DNA of 64,000 nt from Caballeronia sordidicola (lineage in GTDB: Bacteria > Pseudomonadota > Gammaproteobacteria > Burkholderiales > Burkholderiaceae). Below the pieces are notes generated by a model. The model was not told where the DNA came from, did no database searches, and worked only from the letters and a program-made list of their open reading frames with translations. The stretch is from the NCBI RefSeq assembly GCF_000729995.1, contig NZ_JNFG01000034.1:1-64000 (forward strand), given 5' to 3'. Shown here piece by piece: positions 43,773 to 53,433 of the stretch. Position numbers and translations under genes: made by a program. Numbering within the stretch: the first letter of the stretch is position 1; the number at the start of each line of letters is the position of its first letter.

Positions 43773-44392
43773 CGCGTGATCTCTTGTCGAACCACTACAC
43801 CACCCGGGCGTGTCGTCTCGATCTACTCCATCGCGGCTTTTTGCCTGCCAGGGCTCGCGGTGCTGGACGGCCAGGTGTGTCGGGGCAACCTCGCGGCACG
43901 TTGCTCGACGCACTGTTTCAGCAGTCAGCCTTCGACTCGCCTCCGGTCACCTATACGATTATGATCCGCGAGGTGGCGCAACTTGTCCAGGGCACTCGCA
44001 CGCAGTGCGCAATCCCCGATCGGAGCGCTTCCCCAGTCAGAACGACGTCTGCGATCGACTCAAGTTGGCCCGAAGCGGCCGATCACGGATACTGCGCGAT
44101 CGGCTCACATGGGTTGAAAGTGAGCGTTCGACTTCTTCTGGAGCGGACGTTCGCGGACGCTCATAAGATCGGTAGAGCGAACGGCGGCTTCGGCCGACAA
44201 CCCGCCCGCCGAATCAGAAAAGGAACGGCCGTTGTACTTCGCAAGCGGCCATTGCAAGCGCGCGGTGACGACCGACTGTTGAGGGTCGACTTCTGCCGCT
44301 CATCGAATTCATGCGTGCGATCACTATGGCGATCGGCAAGCGTACTTCGGCGGTCCAAACAAACTCAGATTCGAACCCGCTAGTCGCTCAAT
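43773..44392. other. Gap upstream of the cyclase gene
   Basis: The gap carries the cyclase promoter on its left side. Within 44240-44300 is the phrase GACTGTTGAGGGTCGACTTC, typical of the dispersed repeats. No gene, RNA or terminator can be supported. Confidence 0.45.
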
Positions 44393-45028
44393 TCACACCG
44401 CGTCGTCCAGCTTGACGGCAAAACCGCGTTGCACGCCGGGGCGTGCAAACAGGGTCTCATACCAACGTTTGACGTTCGGGAAGTCATCAAGTGAGATCTG
44501 GTGGCGCTCGTGTCGCCATGCCCAGCCGAGCACCGCGAAATCCGCGACGGAGAGATCGCCGGCCACGAATTCCACATCCGCGAGCCGCCGGTCCAGCACG
44601 CCATAGAGGCGGCTCGTTTCCTCTGAATAGCGCTTGAGCCCGTAGCGCCGATCGGCCTCCGACTCGACCATGCGGAAGTGATGTACCTGTCCCGGCATTG
44701 GTCCGAAGCCACCCATCTGCCACATCAGCCATTCGATGACCGGCACACGCTCGCGCAAGCGAGGGGGCAGGAACTTGCCTGTCTTTTCGCCGAGGTAGAG
44801 CAGGATCGCGCCGGATTCGAAGACACTGATCGGTTGACCGTCGGGTCCATCGAAATCGACAATTGCCGGGATCCGGTTGTTCGGGCTGATGCGCAGGAAA
44901 TCGGGTCTGTGTTGCTCGTCCTTCGATATATTCACGGGCTTGACGGTATAGGGCACTTCCATCTCTTCGAGCGCGACGCTGATCTTGCGGCCGTTCGGCG
45001 TGTTCCAGGTATGCAGGGTAATGGTCAT
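44393..45028 (-). CDS. Glutathione S-transferase family protein (YfcG-like)
   Basis: The 211 residues have the thioredoxin-like N-terminal domain (TITLHTWNTPNGRKISVALE, with NNRIPAIVDFDGP holding the cis-Pro and FESGAILLYLGEKTG the glutathione-binding Glu-Ser) and a helical C-terminal domain (DLSVADFAVLGWAWRHERH with the N-capping S/T-x-x-D box). T-W-x-T-P-N-G-R-K is typical of YfcG-type GSH-dependent disulfide reductases. A second GST gene lies just upstream on the same strand, 46 bases away. Confidence 0.93.
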   Translation of the reverse strand: MTITLHTWNTPNGRKISVALEEMEVPYTVKPVNISKDEQHRPDFLRISPNNRIPAIVDFDGPDGQPISVFESGAILLYLGEKTGKFLPPRLRERVPVIEWLMWQMGGFGPMPGQVHHFRMVESEADRRYGLKRYSEETSRLYGVLDRRLADVEFVAGDLSVADFAVLGWAWRHERHQISLDDFPNVKRWYETLFARPGVQRGFAVKLDDAV

Positions 45029-45074
45029 GGGAATCGGTGCCTCGTGAAAGATTGCGCCGATGGCGGCGCCCGGT

Positions 45075-45713
45075 TCAACTCAGCGGCACGCCGACGTATC
45101 GGTGAAATCCTGCACGCGTACTAATGCGCCGATACCAGCGTTCAACATTTGGCAGCGTGGGCCGATCGAGTTCTTCCTCGATACCGTACCAGCGGCGCGC
45201 GTAAGCGCCGAGCACCAGATCGGCCAGCGTGAAGTCATCGGTCTCAAGAAATTCGCGGCCTTGCAACTGCCTGTCGATAATGTGCCACAAGCGAGCCAAA
45301 GTGCCCGCGTCGGCTTTGAGGCTAGTCATGTCGCGTTGGGCCGCGGGCGTACGCACGTAGCCCCAGAAGACCGGCCTCTCTGCCGGTTGCAAGGTAGAAA
45401 GTGTCCAGTCAAGCCAGCGATCGACGCTCGCACGCTGTTTGGGATCGGCCGGGTACAGCGCGGCGCCTTGCCCGTACTCCATGGCGAGATAACGGATAAT
45501 CGAATTCGATTCCCAGAGCATGAAGTCGCTATCGACCAGGGTCGGGATGCGGCCGGTGGGATTCATCGCGAGATACTCGGCCTCGCCGTTTCGGCCGAAC
45601 TGCAGGCCCGCGTCGATGCGTTCGAAAGGCAAGCCAAGTTCGTCGCAGCACCACAGCACCTTCTGCACATTGACCGAATTCGCTCGGCCCCAGATCGTAA
45701 GCATTCGAAGCAT
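45075..45713 (-). CDS. Glutathione S-transferase family protein
   Basis: From the ATG at 45713 (LRMLTIWGRANSVNVQKVLW) the protein has 212 residues; a start at 45704 is equally possible. It has the GST N-terminal domain (NPTGRIPTLVDSDFMLWESN with cis-Pro and Glu-Ser) and the C-terminal domain (DDFTLADLVLGAYARRWYGI). Its W-G-R-x-x-S-x-N-V-x-K start marks the bacterial Ser-type class. It precedes the other GST gene on the same strand; the two probably form an operon for detoxification or thiol repair. The substrate is unknown. Confidence 0.92.
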   Translation of the reverse strand: MLRMLTIWGRANSVNVQKVLWCCDELGLPFERIDAGLQFGRNGEAEYLAMNPTGRIPTLVDSDFMLWESNSIIRYLAMEYGQGAALYPADPKQRASVDRWLDWTLSTLQPAERPVFWGYVRTPAAQRDMTSLKADAGTLARLWHIIDRQLQGREFLETDDFTLADLVLGAYARRWYGIEEELDRPTLPNVERWYRRISTRAGFHRYVGVPLS

Positions 45714-46080
45714 CCCCGTTGAAACACCGCATTTCGCGGAACATGTCAACGATACACGAACGTCCAGAGTCAGCCATCTGCTGCGGTCTCGACTGAAGTT
45801 GCGCTGACCCATGTCCCAAGCCGCGGCAGTACTGAATCTGATATTCGGTACCCCGTACCATTGCTGAGAATCCCTTGTTGACTCCTATAGGCACAATGCG
45901 GTCAGGACATTCGACCGTGACTTCGATGACATCACGTCATTTCTCATTTGACCGCAGGGCTCTGTGACCCGGCTGTCCACTGCTTTATCTTCTGCTTACA
46001 CAATCGCAATACCGCGACGGTTCGCTGCTCCAGGCGTGAATATGCCAACCAGAGCAGCTTTAAAGTAACGGGAGATGGAC
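45714..46080. other. Gap between divergent GST operon and aldo/keto reductase stump
   Basis: The gap should hold promoters in both directions. A ribosome-binding site (GGGAGATGGAC) lies directly before the stump. No other feature is clear. Confidence 0.4.
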
Positions 46081-46158
46081 ATGGAATACAGTACCTTGGG
46101 CCGCTCGGGCCTCCGCGTTTCGCGCCTTTCACTTGGCGCGATGACCCTTCGACGATAG
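46081..46158 (+). pseudogene. Aldo/keto reductase, N-terminal stump
   Basis: The ATG is followed by EYSTLGRSGLRVSRLSLGAM, the common opening of aldo/keto reductases, and after three more codons a stop is reached (46156-46158). About 300 residues are missing. The start signals are intact, so a deletion has removed the gene behind its 22nd codon. Confidence 0.85.
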
Positions 46159-46239
46159 CCGTGACGTCATGCTCCGTAACGATGTTGTGGAAGCCTGCAA
46201 CTCCGCCATGCGTCCAACGCCCGACAGGCACGGCGAAGA

Positions 46240-46371
46240 ATGGCAGATGAATATCCTGAGGACGATACCCTCTTCGCACTTGCCATGCTGGTCGGTGAGA
46301 TCGAGCTCGATGCGACTGCATATTTCGCCGATCATCGAGCGCTTGATGTTGAAGCCCTTCATAACCGCTAA
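46240..46371 (+). CDS. Short ORF with coding-like bias (43 aa)
   Basis: The frame ADEYPEDDTLFALAMLVGEI, ELDATAYFADHRALDVEALH, NR is acidic, helix-forming and has codon use like real genes, but it has no clear ribosome-binding site. It may be the tail of a lost gene. I do not recognise it. Confidence 0.3.
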   Translation: MADEYPEDDTLFALAMLVGEIELDATAYFADHRALDVEALHNR

Positions 46372-46418
46372 TAGCTGTTGATGTTCGTTAATTATGCTAA
46401 TCATGTCCACAGCTTGCG

Positions 46419-46640
46419 CTAATGGCGATATCCGCCGCGCCCCCGCAGCACGAGTTTGTCCTGAAGCGAGACGACGTCGATGCGCACACCGCGTTCGCGG
46501 AACACGTCGATGTTCTCGAACGCTATCGTCGTTGCATGGCCGGCAACGACTGAACGCAGTACCGGCAATGTCGGCTCGGGCGGCCCGGCATAGCCGATGC
46601 GGTGGTGATACGCGTCAAGATCGAAGTTGTCGACTAACAT
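46419..46640 (-). pseudogene. Arylamine N-acetyltransferase, N-terminal stump
   Basis: The reading LVDNFDLDAYHHRIGYAGPP, EPTLPVLRSVVAGHATTIAF and ENIDVFRERGVRIDVVSLQD matches the start of NAT enzymes. It ends at KLVLRGRGGYRH and a stop, where real enzymes have RGGYC with the catalytic Cys. So the gene breaks exactly at the active site, and the other 200 residues are gone. Confidence 0.88.
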
Positions 46641-46818
46641 GCGCCACCTTCCCGATGTGGGAGTTTCTCATCGCCCGTTCCGCCCGGCAAGACGAGTCGG
46701 GTCGCGCACAGCTTGTCCCAGGCCACCCGCAGCTCGATCCCGGCATTGACCTGATTGGCACGCCGTCCACTGCCCCTGCGCTTGTCAGTCAGGATCGGGA
46801 AATTATGGGGAGATCCTC

Positions 46819-47085
46819 GTGAAAGGTCTGCCTTGGGGCATTTTGGATGGTTCCCGCCGCCGAAACGGAGTGCCCGCTTTCCCTTGGGGTAAGCCGACCT
46901 TCCCAGACATGCGCGGGAACGAGAAGGATGCGCCGTTTCCGGTCGTTCGAGCGGTTGCGCTCCTCGTGCCCGACTACCTGCCGGCGACCTATGTTTGCGC
47001 CTATTACCCTGCTAATCTTCGTTCGGACACGGGCGAAACGCTAGAAATAGATCCCGCCCAAGCAGAGGAGGCAAGACGATGCTAG
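46819..47085 (+). CDS. Unrecognised ORF coupled to the isochorismatase gene
   Basis: The 88-residue frame starts with a GTG (KGLPWGILDGSRRRNGVPAF) and ends DPAQAEEARRC. Its stop overlaps the next ATG by seven bases, which suggests coupling, and the second half (VVRAVALLVPDYLPATYVCA) looks protein-like. I recognise no family. It may be a fragment. Confidence 0.35.
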   Translation: MKGLPWGILDGSRRRNGVPAFPWGKPTFPDMRGNEKDAPFPVVRAVALLVPDYLPATYVCAYYPANLRSDTGETLEIDPAQAEEARRC

Positions 47086-47744
47086 TCGACACCTTCGACC
47101 CGATCAAGACCGCCATGATCGTGGTGGACATGCAAAATGATTTTGTCGCCAGTGGGGCGCCGATAGAGGTGTCGGCTGCCCGCGCCATGGTGCCGAAGCT
47201 CGCGAAAGCCCTCAAGATATGCCGCGATGCTGGAATTCGAGTGATCTATACGGCCCATGTGCACCGCCGCGACGGCTGCGATATGGGGCTGTTCGACGAC
47301 TTGCATCCGGTGGTCGCCAATCGCGATGCGATGGTCGATGGCACGCCGGGGGCGGACATTTACTCCGAGCTCGCTCCGGCGGCTGGTGAACATGTGATCA
47401 AGAAGCACCGCTACAGCGCCTTCTTTTGCACTGATCTCGATATCATCCTTCGGGAATGGCGTGTCGACACAGTCATCATTTCGGGAACGACGACTGAGAA
47501 TTGCTGTCATGCGACGGCACCCGACGCGATGTTTCGCAACTATCGGGTCGTGTTTCTCTCGGACGCAACGGCAACGTTCGATTATCCGGATCGCGGCTTC
47601 GGCTCGATGCCGAATGCAGAGATTCATCATGCGACCCTCGTCATACTCGCGATGTCGACGGCCCATGTGATGCCGGTAGCCGATATGGCTGCCCGAGTGG
47701 TGAGCGGCGGTCCCTCAGGGGAGTTTCCCTCGCGCGCAGCCTGA
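47079..47744 (+). CDS. Isochorismatase-like cysteine hydrolase
   Basis: The 221-residue protein has the alpha/beta fold of the isochorismatase-like hydrolases, with the catalytic triad visible: Asp17 in MIVVDMQNDF, Lys108 or Lys109 in HVIKKHRYSAF, and Cys142 in ISGTTTENCCHATAPDA. Members hydrolyse amides or vinyl ethers (nicotinamide, carbamoylsarcosine, ureidoacrylate, isochorismate). The YRVVFLSDATATFDYPDRGF region is typical for amidase members. No pathway gene is adjacent apart from the FAD monooxygenase convergent at 47959, so the substrate is open. Confidence 0.9.
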   Translation: MLVDTFDPIKTAMIVVDMQNDFVASGAPIEVSAARAMVPKLAKALKICRDAGIRVIYTAHVHRRDGCDMGLFDDLHPVVANRDAMVDGTPGADIYSELAPAAGEHVIKKHRYSAFFCTDLDIILREWRVDTVIISGTTTENCCHATAPDAMFRNYRVVFLSDATATFDYPDRGFGSMPNAEIHHATLVILAMSTAHVMPVADMAARVVSGGPSGEFPSRAA

Positions 47745-47958
47745 GCGACTCGCTCGGTCGCGCCAGCAAGATCGGCTTTGGGCCATGGGCTGCCGGCCCC
47801 ATCACCCACCGGGAGGGGCCGCAGTGGGATCAGATAGGAGACGCTCACCATCCGCGGCAACGGCTTGCGGCCATGAAGGGACATCCGCTCGGACGATCGA
47901 AGCGACATCCAAACGGCTGATGTATCAGGTAAAGCGGCCATCTCGATGACGCTATCGA

Positions 47959-49518
47959 TTAAGCGGATTCGACCGCATTTCTGGATTCGCCGAACCATCG
48001 CGTCAAGGCCTCGGCAAATTCCTCGGCGCAAGGAGTGGCTTCACTCACCCAAGCGACGAATCCGTCAGGACGCAGTAGTACAGCGCTTAACCCTAGCCGT
48101 TCCTTGGCATCGGTTGCGACATAGGTAACCTGCTCTCGCCAAACGCTTGCAAGCGCCTGAAGCGACGCGCTCGGGTCGAACTGCAGGAACAGGCCCTTGC
48201 CATCGCGCAAAAGGCTGCCGACCTTAGTTCCGTCGATCAGCTCGAAATCAGGCGCGCTGCGGCCGGCCAGTATATGATCGCTGCCAAGGTCGTAGCGCAG
48301 CGATACGCCCCACACACGCTCAGCAAAATATGTTGCGCCATCGCGGGCTTCGATCAGATCACGGATGACTGCTGCCAGCGCGCGCGTGCTTTGCGTGGGG
48401 CGCATAAGTGCAACCTGCGCGCGCGACCAGTCGAGAACGTCTGCCCCCGCCGGATGCCGCTCTCGCTGATAGCTGTCGAGGAGATCGGCCGGCGCGTCGC
48501 CGCGGATAGTCGATGCCAGCTTCCAACCCAAGTTCATCGCGTCTCCTAGCCCCAGATTGAGCCCTTGACCGCCCAATGGAGAATGGATGTGCGCAGCATC
48601 GCCCGCTAAAAGCACGCGCCCTTTGCGGTAGGTTGTCATCTGGAAAGCGCGATCCGTCCAGGTGGTAGCGAGCTGAAGTTTCGTCAGGGTGATATCCGCG
48701 CCGGACACCCGGCGCAACACCGCTTGCACGTGCGCAAGCGTGATTGGGTGGATTCGGTGAAAGGCGCCGCCATCAAATTCCACCATCGCGATGGTGCCGG
48801 GCCGCGAATAGGTGAACATACCGGTCGGCGTGTAGTGCCGGCCGGGTCGAAGTGCCTCGGGGTTAGCCATATCGACTTCGACGGAATACCCGGTGAACTC
48901 GGGATCGGTGCCAACGAATTCGAACGCCCCTGCCTTGCGTACAGCGCTGCGGCCACCATCGCAACCGACAAGCCACTGTCCAGCAAAAGTTTGGCCGCCC
49001 GCGTGAACGCTCACCTCGTCGTCTGAAGCATGAATTGCGTCGATGCTTAAGCCGCGCCGGATCTTGGCCCCCATCGCAATGGCGCGGTTGGCCAAGACGG
49101 TTTCGAGTGTTTCCAGTGTGACCGCCATGCTGGTGCCGGCCGGGCTTGGCAGGCGATACGGCCACTTCGAGATGTCGATATTGTCGTGATAGAACTGGAT
49201 GCCAGCGAAATGGCCGGCCGGTCGGCGCTGCTGTCCCATCCAATGCGGGGTGCTCGCTGTCTTGCCTGCGGCATCGCTTTCACGCTGCACCGCGACTACC
49301 TCGTCCAGCAGCCCACGGCGATACAGCGCGTCCAGGGTAAGCGCCGAGAGGCCGCGCATGCCGAATGGAAGGCGCTTTAAAGGGGAATGCGGGCTTTCGG
49401 CTTGCTCCAGCACCAGGACCGAGATGTCAAACAGGCGCAACTCGCAGGCGAGGAACAGGCCGACCGGACCAGCCCCGACAACTACAACGTCGTAGATATC
49501 TGAATGATGTGTGCGCAT
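47959..49518 (-). CDS. FAD-dependent aromatic monooxygenase
   Basis: From the ATG at 49518, after CAGGAGTGG, the protein has 519 residues. Class A flavoprotein hydroxylase motifs are present: YDVVVVGAGPVGLFLACELR (G-x-G-x-x-G), WLVGCDGGRSAVRKAGAFEF (DG motif) and GRVLLAGDAAHIHSPLGGQG (GD motif). A C-terminal thioredoxin-like domain (LFLQFDPSASLQALA ... YVATDAKERLGLSAVLLRPD) is found in PheA/MhpA and rifampicin-monooxygenase relatives. It should hydroxylate an aromatic ring with NAD(P)H and oxygen. Substrate and regulator are not evident. The isochorismatase-like gene converges on it. Confidence 0.92.
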   Translation of the reverse strand: MRTHHSDIYDVVVVGAGPVGLFLACELRLFDISVLVLEQAESPHSPLKRLPFGMRGLSALTLDALYRRGLLDEVVAVQRESDAAGKTASTPHWMGQQRRPAGHFAGIQFYHDNIDISKWPYRLPSPAGTSMAVTLETLETVLANRAIAMGAKIRRGLSIDAIHASDDEVSVHAGGQTFAGQWLVGCDGGRSAVRKAGAFEFVGTDPEFTGYSVEVDMANPEALRPGRHYTPTGMFTYSRPGTIAMVEFDGGAFHRIHPITLAHVQAVLRRVSGADITLTKLQLATTWTDRAFQMTTYRKGRVLLAGDAAHIHSPLGGQGLNLGLGDAMNLGWKLASTIRGDAPADLLDSYQRERHPAGADVLDWSRAQVALMRPTQSTRALAAVIRDLIEARDGATYFAERVWGVSLRYDLGSDHILAGRSAPDFELIDGTKVGSLLRDGKGLFLQFDPSASLQALASVWREQVTYVATDAKERLGLSAVLLRPDGFVAWVSEATPCAEEFAEALTRWFGESRNAVESA

Positions 49519-50682
49519 GAACCACTCCTGTGTCGAAGTCCGACCGGAGCGTTTCTCGGTTGAGATCCACACGGACGAACGTTCAGACGCCTATGCAGCG
49601 TCAAATGTTCGTCGTGGGGATTTCGTGCGCGAGGCCAAAGACCAGAGCTTTCGTTACCGAAAGGACTTGGGCTTACCAAACCAAGTCTGCCTTTTCCGAC
49701 ACAGCTTTATAGCATCGTGACGATGAGACGGCAACAGGGGGCGGCGGGCAGTCGGTGTGATCGGGCTTATCAGCGGTTTGCGGATCATAAGGCAGCGTGA
49801 GGATGCCAACGTCCGGGTCGCCGCGATCCCGGCATTGATCCGCTGCAACCCACTGGCTGAACTGCCGGACGGATCCGAGAACCCAATGGCCTTTGTATAT
49901 TGCAAGCGGACATCGGATGCGTTCGTTGACGATCGACCCTTAAGGGTCGCGTGCCGTCCATCGCCGGCAGGCAGGGACCGGCCATCTTCCTCCACTCGCT
50001 CGCACACCATGACGGCCATTCGAACGTCGGTTCCACCAAGACACCGGACCTTCGTTGCGTCTATTTCGTCGTCGGATTGTCTCTCAAAGCAGTCTCTTTC
50101 GTTTTAGCGCTCATCAACTGTTTTGATTGAAGTCAGTTGCACGCGGGGACAGCGTTTATTGTAAGCATTGTTGAAATCCGCATTTCGTCGACTTTTGCGG
50201 TGGAAACCGAAGATCGCTCGGTTGACTTGTCCGAGAGTCAGATACGATGACCTGACACTGGAGCGCAAAGCCCGCACGCGATATAGTTTCAACGCTTCTA
50301 CACGCACACTTAAAAATCGCATGACCATATTGCCGGTTGCTTTCAATAGGACCCTGAGTCTATCGACATCTTCAGACGCCGTTAGCCTATTGTATCTACC
50401 GGATAGCCGCACTCGACGGATCGGGTATTTCCACTGATTCATAATAACCGCCGTGTTCAATGGCGGTCATATAGGCACCGCGCGGCGCGGTGTTTTTCCA
50501 CTTTTCATTTTAAGAATCTGCGAGTGTCAGAGCGGACCTTAACGGCAGCTTTCCGATTGACGGAATTACTTGCCGGTATGCTTGATAGTTTTGCCTGCCC
50601 AACTCCGATTACTGCTGTCCATGCATTGACGTCTCAAGTGCGTAGATAGTGCCGGGCGCTCCGCTATCCTCGCCGCTAGCGT
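49519..50682. other. Long intergenic region
   Basis: More than 1.1 kb shows no supported gene. At 49906-50045 is a diverged dispersed repeat (AAGGGTCGCGTGCCGTCCAT, GCCGGCAGGCAGGGACCGGC), directly followed by the second repeat type (GGCCATTCGAACGTCGG). A 119-codon minus-strand frame (50104-50460) is basic, low in GC and has no homology that I recognise; I do not call it. The rest is featureless. Confidence 0.45.
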
Positions 50683-51666
50683 TTACGGAGGCGGGCGGAT
50701 CGGATCCGGAGGAGATCCGGGTGGGCTGCTTGCCCCGGCTGACGGCCAGAACTCGTTCCGCGGCTGTAAGTAGACATGTCGCGTGCTGACACGAGTGACT
50801 TTTCTCCCTCCAACTCGCAACATTTGGCATTGGGACTCGGGTGAAGGGCCAGACGGGCGGGAGTTTTTTTCCTGCTGGAGGCCAAAGAGAGTCTGAACGC
50901 CATCGACTAAACGGTTAAGGATAAAAATCACCAAAGTTGTACTGAAGCCCAACAGGAAAGGCAGCAGGAGAAAGAGCGCCTGTTCAAATGCGTCTGTATT
51001 GGACAAGGCGCGCGAGTGCACGAGCTCTTCGCCAAACGCAACAAATTTTTCATGGCCAAAAGGCAAGGACATCACCAAGCCGAACAGTGCCCCAATAATG
51101 AATCGAACAGTCAGCAATCGGGTGCTAGTAAGGTCGAAAGTCACATCCTCTTGGACCGATAGGACGTTCATTGAAACGAACGAGATCGCGCCGAGTGCTC
51201 CCATCGATGGTAACCATATTAAGTATGCAACGAGGTGAAGCGGGATTAAGGCGTGAGGGAGTAAGAGCGTCCATTCTTTCGGTTGCACTAAGAATAGAAG
51301 GCTCGTTATTATCAGCGCGAGACATGCAACCGCTAAGATTGACATCCATCTCGGGAACTGGGTAAGGAGAAACTTTTTACGTAACGGTCCCCTCAAGAGG
51401 GAGAGCAAAATTTCAAGTGCTGCCTCAACGTCCGCGACTTCGGTGGGATCGGGGTCGTCACCTTTCTTATGGTACGTGCGGCGGCCTGCCTGCACCGCCA
51501 CACGAGACGATCGCTCCGGGATTGCTATTCCACTGTAAAGCAGAAACTCGCGAAGTTCTTGCAGGATTCGAATTCTGCTTAAAAACCGTTTGTCGTTCAC
51601 ACCATTGGTCGAGGCTTTATATTGACTATCGGTCGACTTGCATGAGAACCAAGAAAGCATGTTCAT
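50683..51666 (-). CDS. Multi-spanning membrane protein, unknown function
   Basis: The 327 residues have a cytoplasmic N-terminal part of about 105 residues (LSRIRILQELREFLLYSGIA), then about five hydrophobic segments: WMSILAVACLALIITSLLFL, ALIPLHLVAYLIWLPSMGAL, a following SFVSMNV stretch, LLTVRFIIGALFGLVMSLPF and ALFLLLPFLLGFSTTLVIFI, and a basic, Pro-rich tail (SAGASSPPGSPPDPIRPPP). The F-x-L-G-F-S-T-x-L-V-x-x-x-L-N-R-L-V segment looks like a conserved motif, but I do not know the family. It stands alone. Confidence 0.7.
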   Translation of the reverse strand: MNMLSWFSCKSTDSQYKASTNGVNDKRFLSRIRILQELREFLLYSGIAIPERSSRVAVQAGRRTYHKKGDDPDPTEVADVEAALEILLSLLRGPLRKKFLLTQFPRWMSILAVACLALIITSLLFLVQPKEWTLLLPHALIPLHLVAYLIWLPSMGALGAISFVSMNVLSVQEDVTFDLTSTRLLTVRFIIGALFGLVMSLPFGHEKFVAFGEELVHSRALSNTDAFEQALFLLLPFLLGFSTTLVIFILNRLVDGVQTLFGLQQEKNSRPSGPSPESQCQMLRVGGRKVTRVSTRHVYLQPRNEFWPSAGASSPPGSPPDPIRPPP

Positions 51667-52414
51667 TTTCGTGATTCTCCTAACAACGATACCTGAGGCA
51701 AAGCATACATGCCGTGCCCAAATGGACGCTTAACGCCACGGTCACTTCAAAACGTGCCGGATTCCGCGAATCCCATAGGTGCGTTTCTCGTTCGCGCGCA
51801 GAGCAGATCGCTGTAGTCAATGAAAGGCGAGAAATCAGAGAAAGTAAATGCCAGAATGCGAGGCGGCCGCCCGAACATCCCAACGCTACCTACCAGAGGA
51901 TAATTGGAGGCCACGCCGCGGCGAAGTAACCCGCGGAAAGCGCATCGTTCCTCGTGCCGTGGCTGACTGCCGTTGTGGAATGACGATATGTTGGCTTCGT
52001 GTGGGTGTCCGGCACCGAACGTTGCTGGCGCACCGGTGCCGCGGTGAGGACAGACAGCCGGCGTAGCCTGCTGTGCATTCGCGCGACGGCGATTTAGCAA
52101 CGGACGCATTGCCGCATGCATTGTCCGGTCTTTTATCGTTCTCCTCCGCAGTTGTCTAGAAATTTTTTTTCGAAGCTGACGGCCTGATCGTAGATCGGTG
52201 GGCCGCTGGCTGGACTCTGTGACCAACCGCGACGGCCGATCGCTCGCCAGAGGAAACGACGGCCCGAATGACCGCTATACCTTGGAGGCGGTCGTTGAGG
52301 CTGCGTCAGTCCGAACGGCAGCTGTGGGTCGACTCCAGCCGGAGAAAATATTCGGCACTGCTCGCTTCAGCGCTATGTGAAGATAAACCGCGAAGGCTAT
52401 CCGCCACGGCGGTA
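51667..52414. other. Intergenic region before glutaminase gene end
   Basis: No gene is supported. At 52255-52350 lies a diverged dispersed-repeat relative (CCGAATGACCGCTATACCTT ... GTGGGTCGACTCCAGCCGG). An eight-T run (AGAAATTTTTTTTCGAAG) at about 52160 has no convincing stem. Confidence 0.4.
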
Positions 52415-53335
52415 TTAAAAGATGGACTGCCCGGTAAGTGTGGTCAACGTTTCCAGTGACTTCGCGCCGGCAAGTGAGTTGCCGTTCGCGTCGAGGCCGG
52501 GCGACCACACGCAGACCGCCATTTCACCCGGCAGCACCGCGACGATGCCGCCGCCGACGCCACTCTTAGCTGGCAAGCCGACGCGAAAGACGAAGTCGCC
52601 TGCAGCGTCGTAAGTGCCGCAGGTCAACATCAGCGCAGACAGACGCTTGGTCGAACTGCTGTCGAGGATGCGCTCCCCGGTCGATGGTACGACGCCGCCA
52701 TTACTCAGGAACAGGGCAGCCTTCGCCAGTTCGACGCAACTCATCGAGATCGCACATTGCCGGCAATACGCGTCAACTACCGCATGGACAGGCATTTCCA
52801 TATTGCCAAAGCTCGCGATGAAATGCGCCATAGCTTGGTTGCGATCTGCATGCCGCAGTTCGGACTGTGCGACGCGCAAATCGTAGTCGATTGTTGCCTC
52901 CCCGGTTAGCCGCCGCAGAAACTCAACCAGAGCGGTCTCGGCCTTGACGAAGCGTCGGCACAGTACGTCGGTGACGACCAGCGCGCCAGCGTTGATGAAC
53001 GGATTACGCGGCTTACCCCGCTCGGCTTCGAGTTGCACCAGCGAATTGAACGGTGTCCCGGACGGTTCGCGGCCGACGCGTTCCCAGAGTTCATCTCCGA
53101 GCAGCCGGAAAGCCATCGTGCAGGCGAATAGCTTCGAAATACTTTGGATCGAAAACCGAGTGTCGGCTTGGCCCGTACGGAAGACTTCGCCGGCCGGTGT
53201 GGCGATCGCCATGCCGAAGCTGTTGGCTGGGACTTTTGCCAGTTCGGGAATGTAGTCGGCAACGCGACCCGCGGTGCGCCATGGTTCGATCTCGCGATGA
53301 ATCCGTTCGAGGATCGCTTGATAGTTTTGAGTCAT
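52415..53335 (-). CDS. glsA: Glutaminase
   Basis: The 306-residue protein is a serine-dependent glutaminase, turning glutamine into glutamate and ammonia. The beta-lactamase-like active site is FSIQSISKLFACTM with Ser65-x-x-Lys68. PRNPFINAGALVVTD, ELRHADRNQAMAHFIASFGN and LSNGGVVPSTGERIL are conserved substrate-site blocks, and PAKSGVGGGIVAVLPGEMAV is the family's C-terminal signature. Length is normal for bacterial GlsA/YbaS. It is a single gene. A terminator for opposing or upstream minus-strand transcription lies behind its start at 53411-53433. Confidence 0.95.
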   Translation of the reverse strand: MTQNYQAILERIHREIEPWRTAGRVADYIPELAKVPANSFGMAIATPAGEVFRTGQADTRFSIQSISKLFACTMAFRLLGDELWERVGREPSGTPFNSLVQLEAERGKPRNPFINAGALVVTDVLCRRFVKAETALVEFLRRLTGEATIDYDLRVAQSELRHADRNQAMAHFIASFGNMEMPVHAVVDAYCRQCAISMSCVELAKAALFLSNGGVVPSTGERILDSSSTKRLSALMLTCGTYDAAGDFVFRVGLPAKSGVGGGIVAVLPGEMAVCVWSPGLDANGNSLAGAKSLETLTTLTGQSIF

Positions 53336-53410
53336 GGCGGATGGGTCGGAACGTCAATCAGTGGGCTTGCGATGATACTTCAGAGAGCGTGCGCAGCGGG
53401 TGTGGAAACG

Positions 53411-53433
53411 AAAAAGCCCGCGTTGTAGCGGAC
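53411..53433 (-). terminator. Terminator-like hairpin on the minus strand
   Basis: Read on the minus strand, GTCCGC, a TACAAC loop and GCGGGC (one G-T pair) are followed by TTTTT. It would end transcripts coming from 53434-53860, where only broken frames are seen, perhaps the relic of a lost gene. Confidence 0.6.

Noticed and set aside
50104..50460. 119-codon minus-strand frame
   Set aside because: It is basic, low in GC and has no ribosome-binding site or family.
51747..52226. 159-codon minus-strand frame
   Set aside because: Composition is unlike the true genes around it and no motif is seen.
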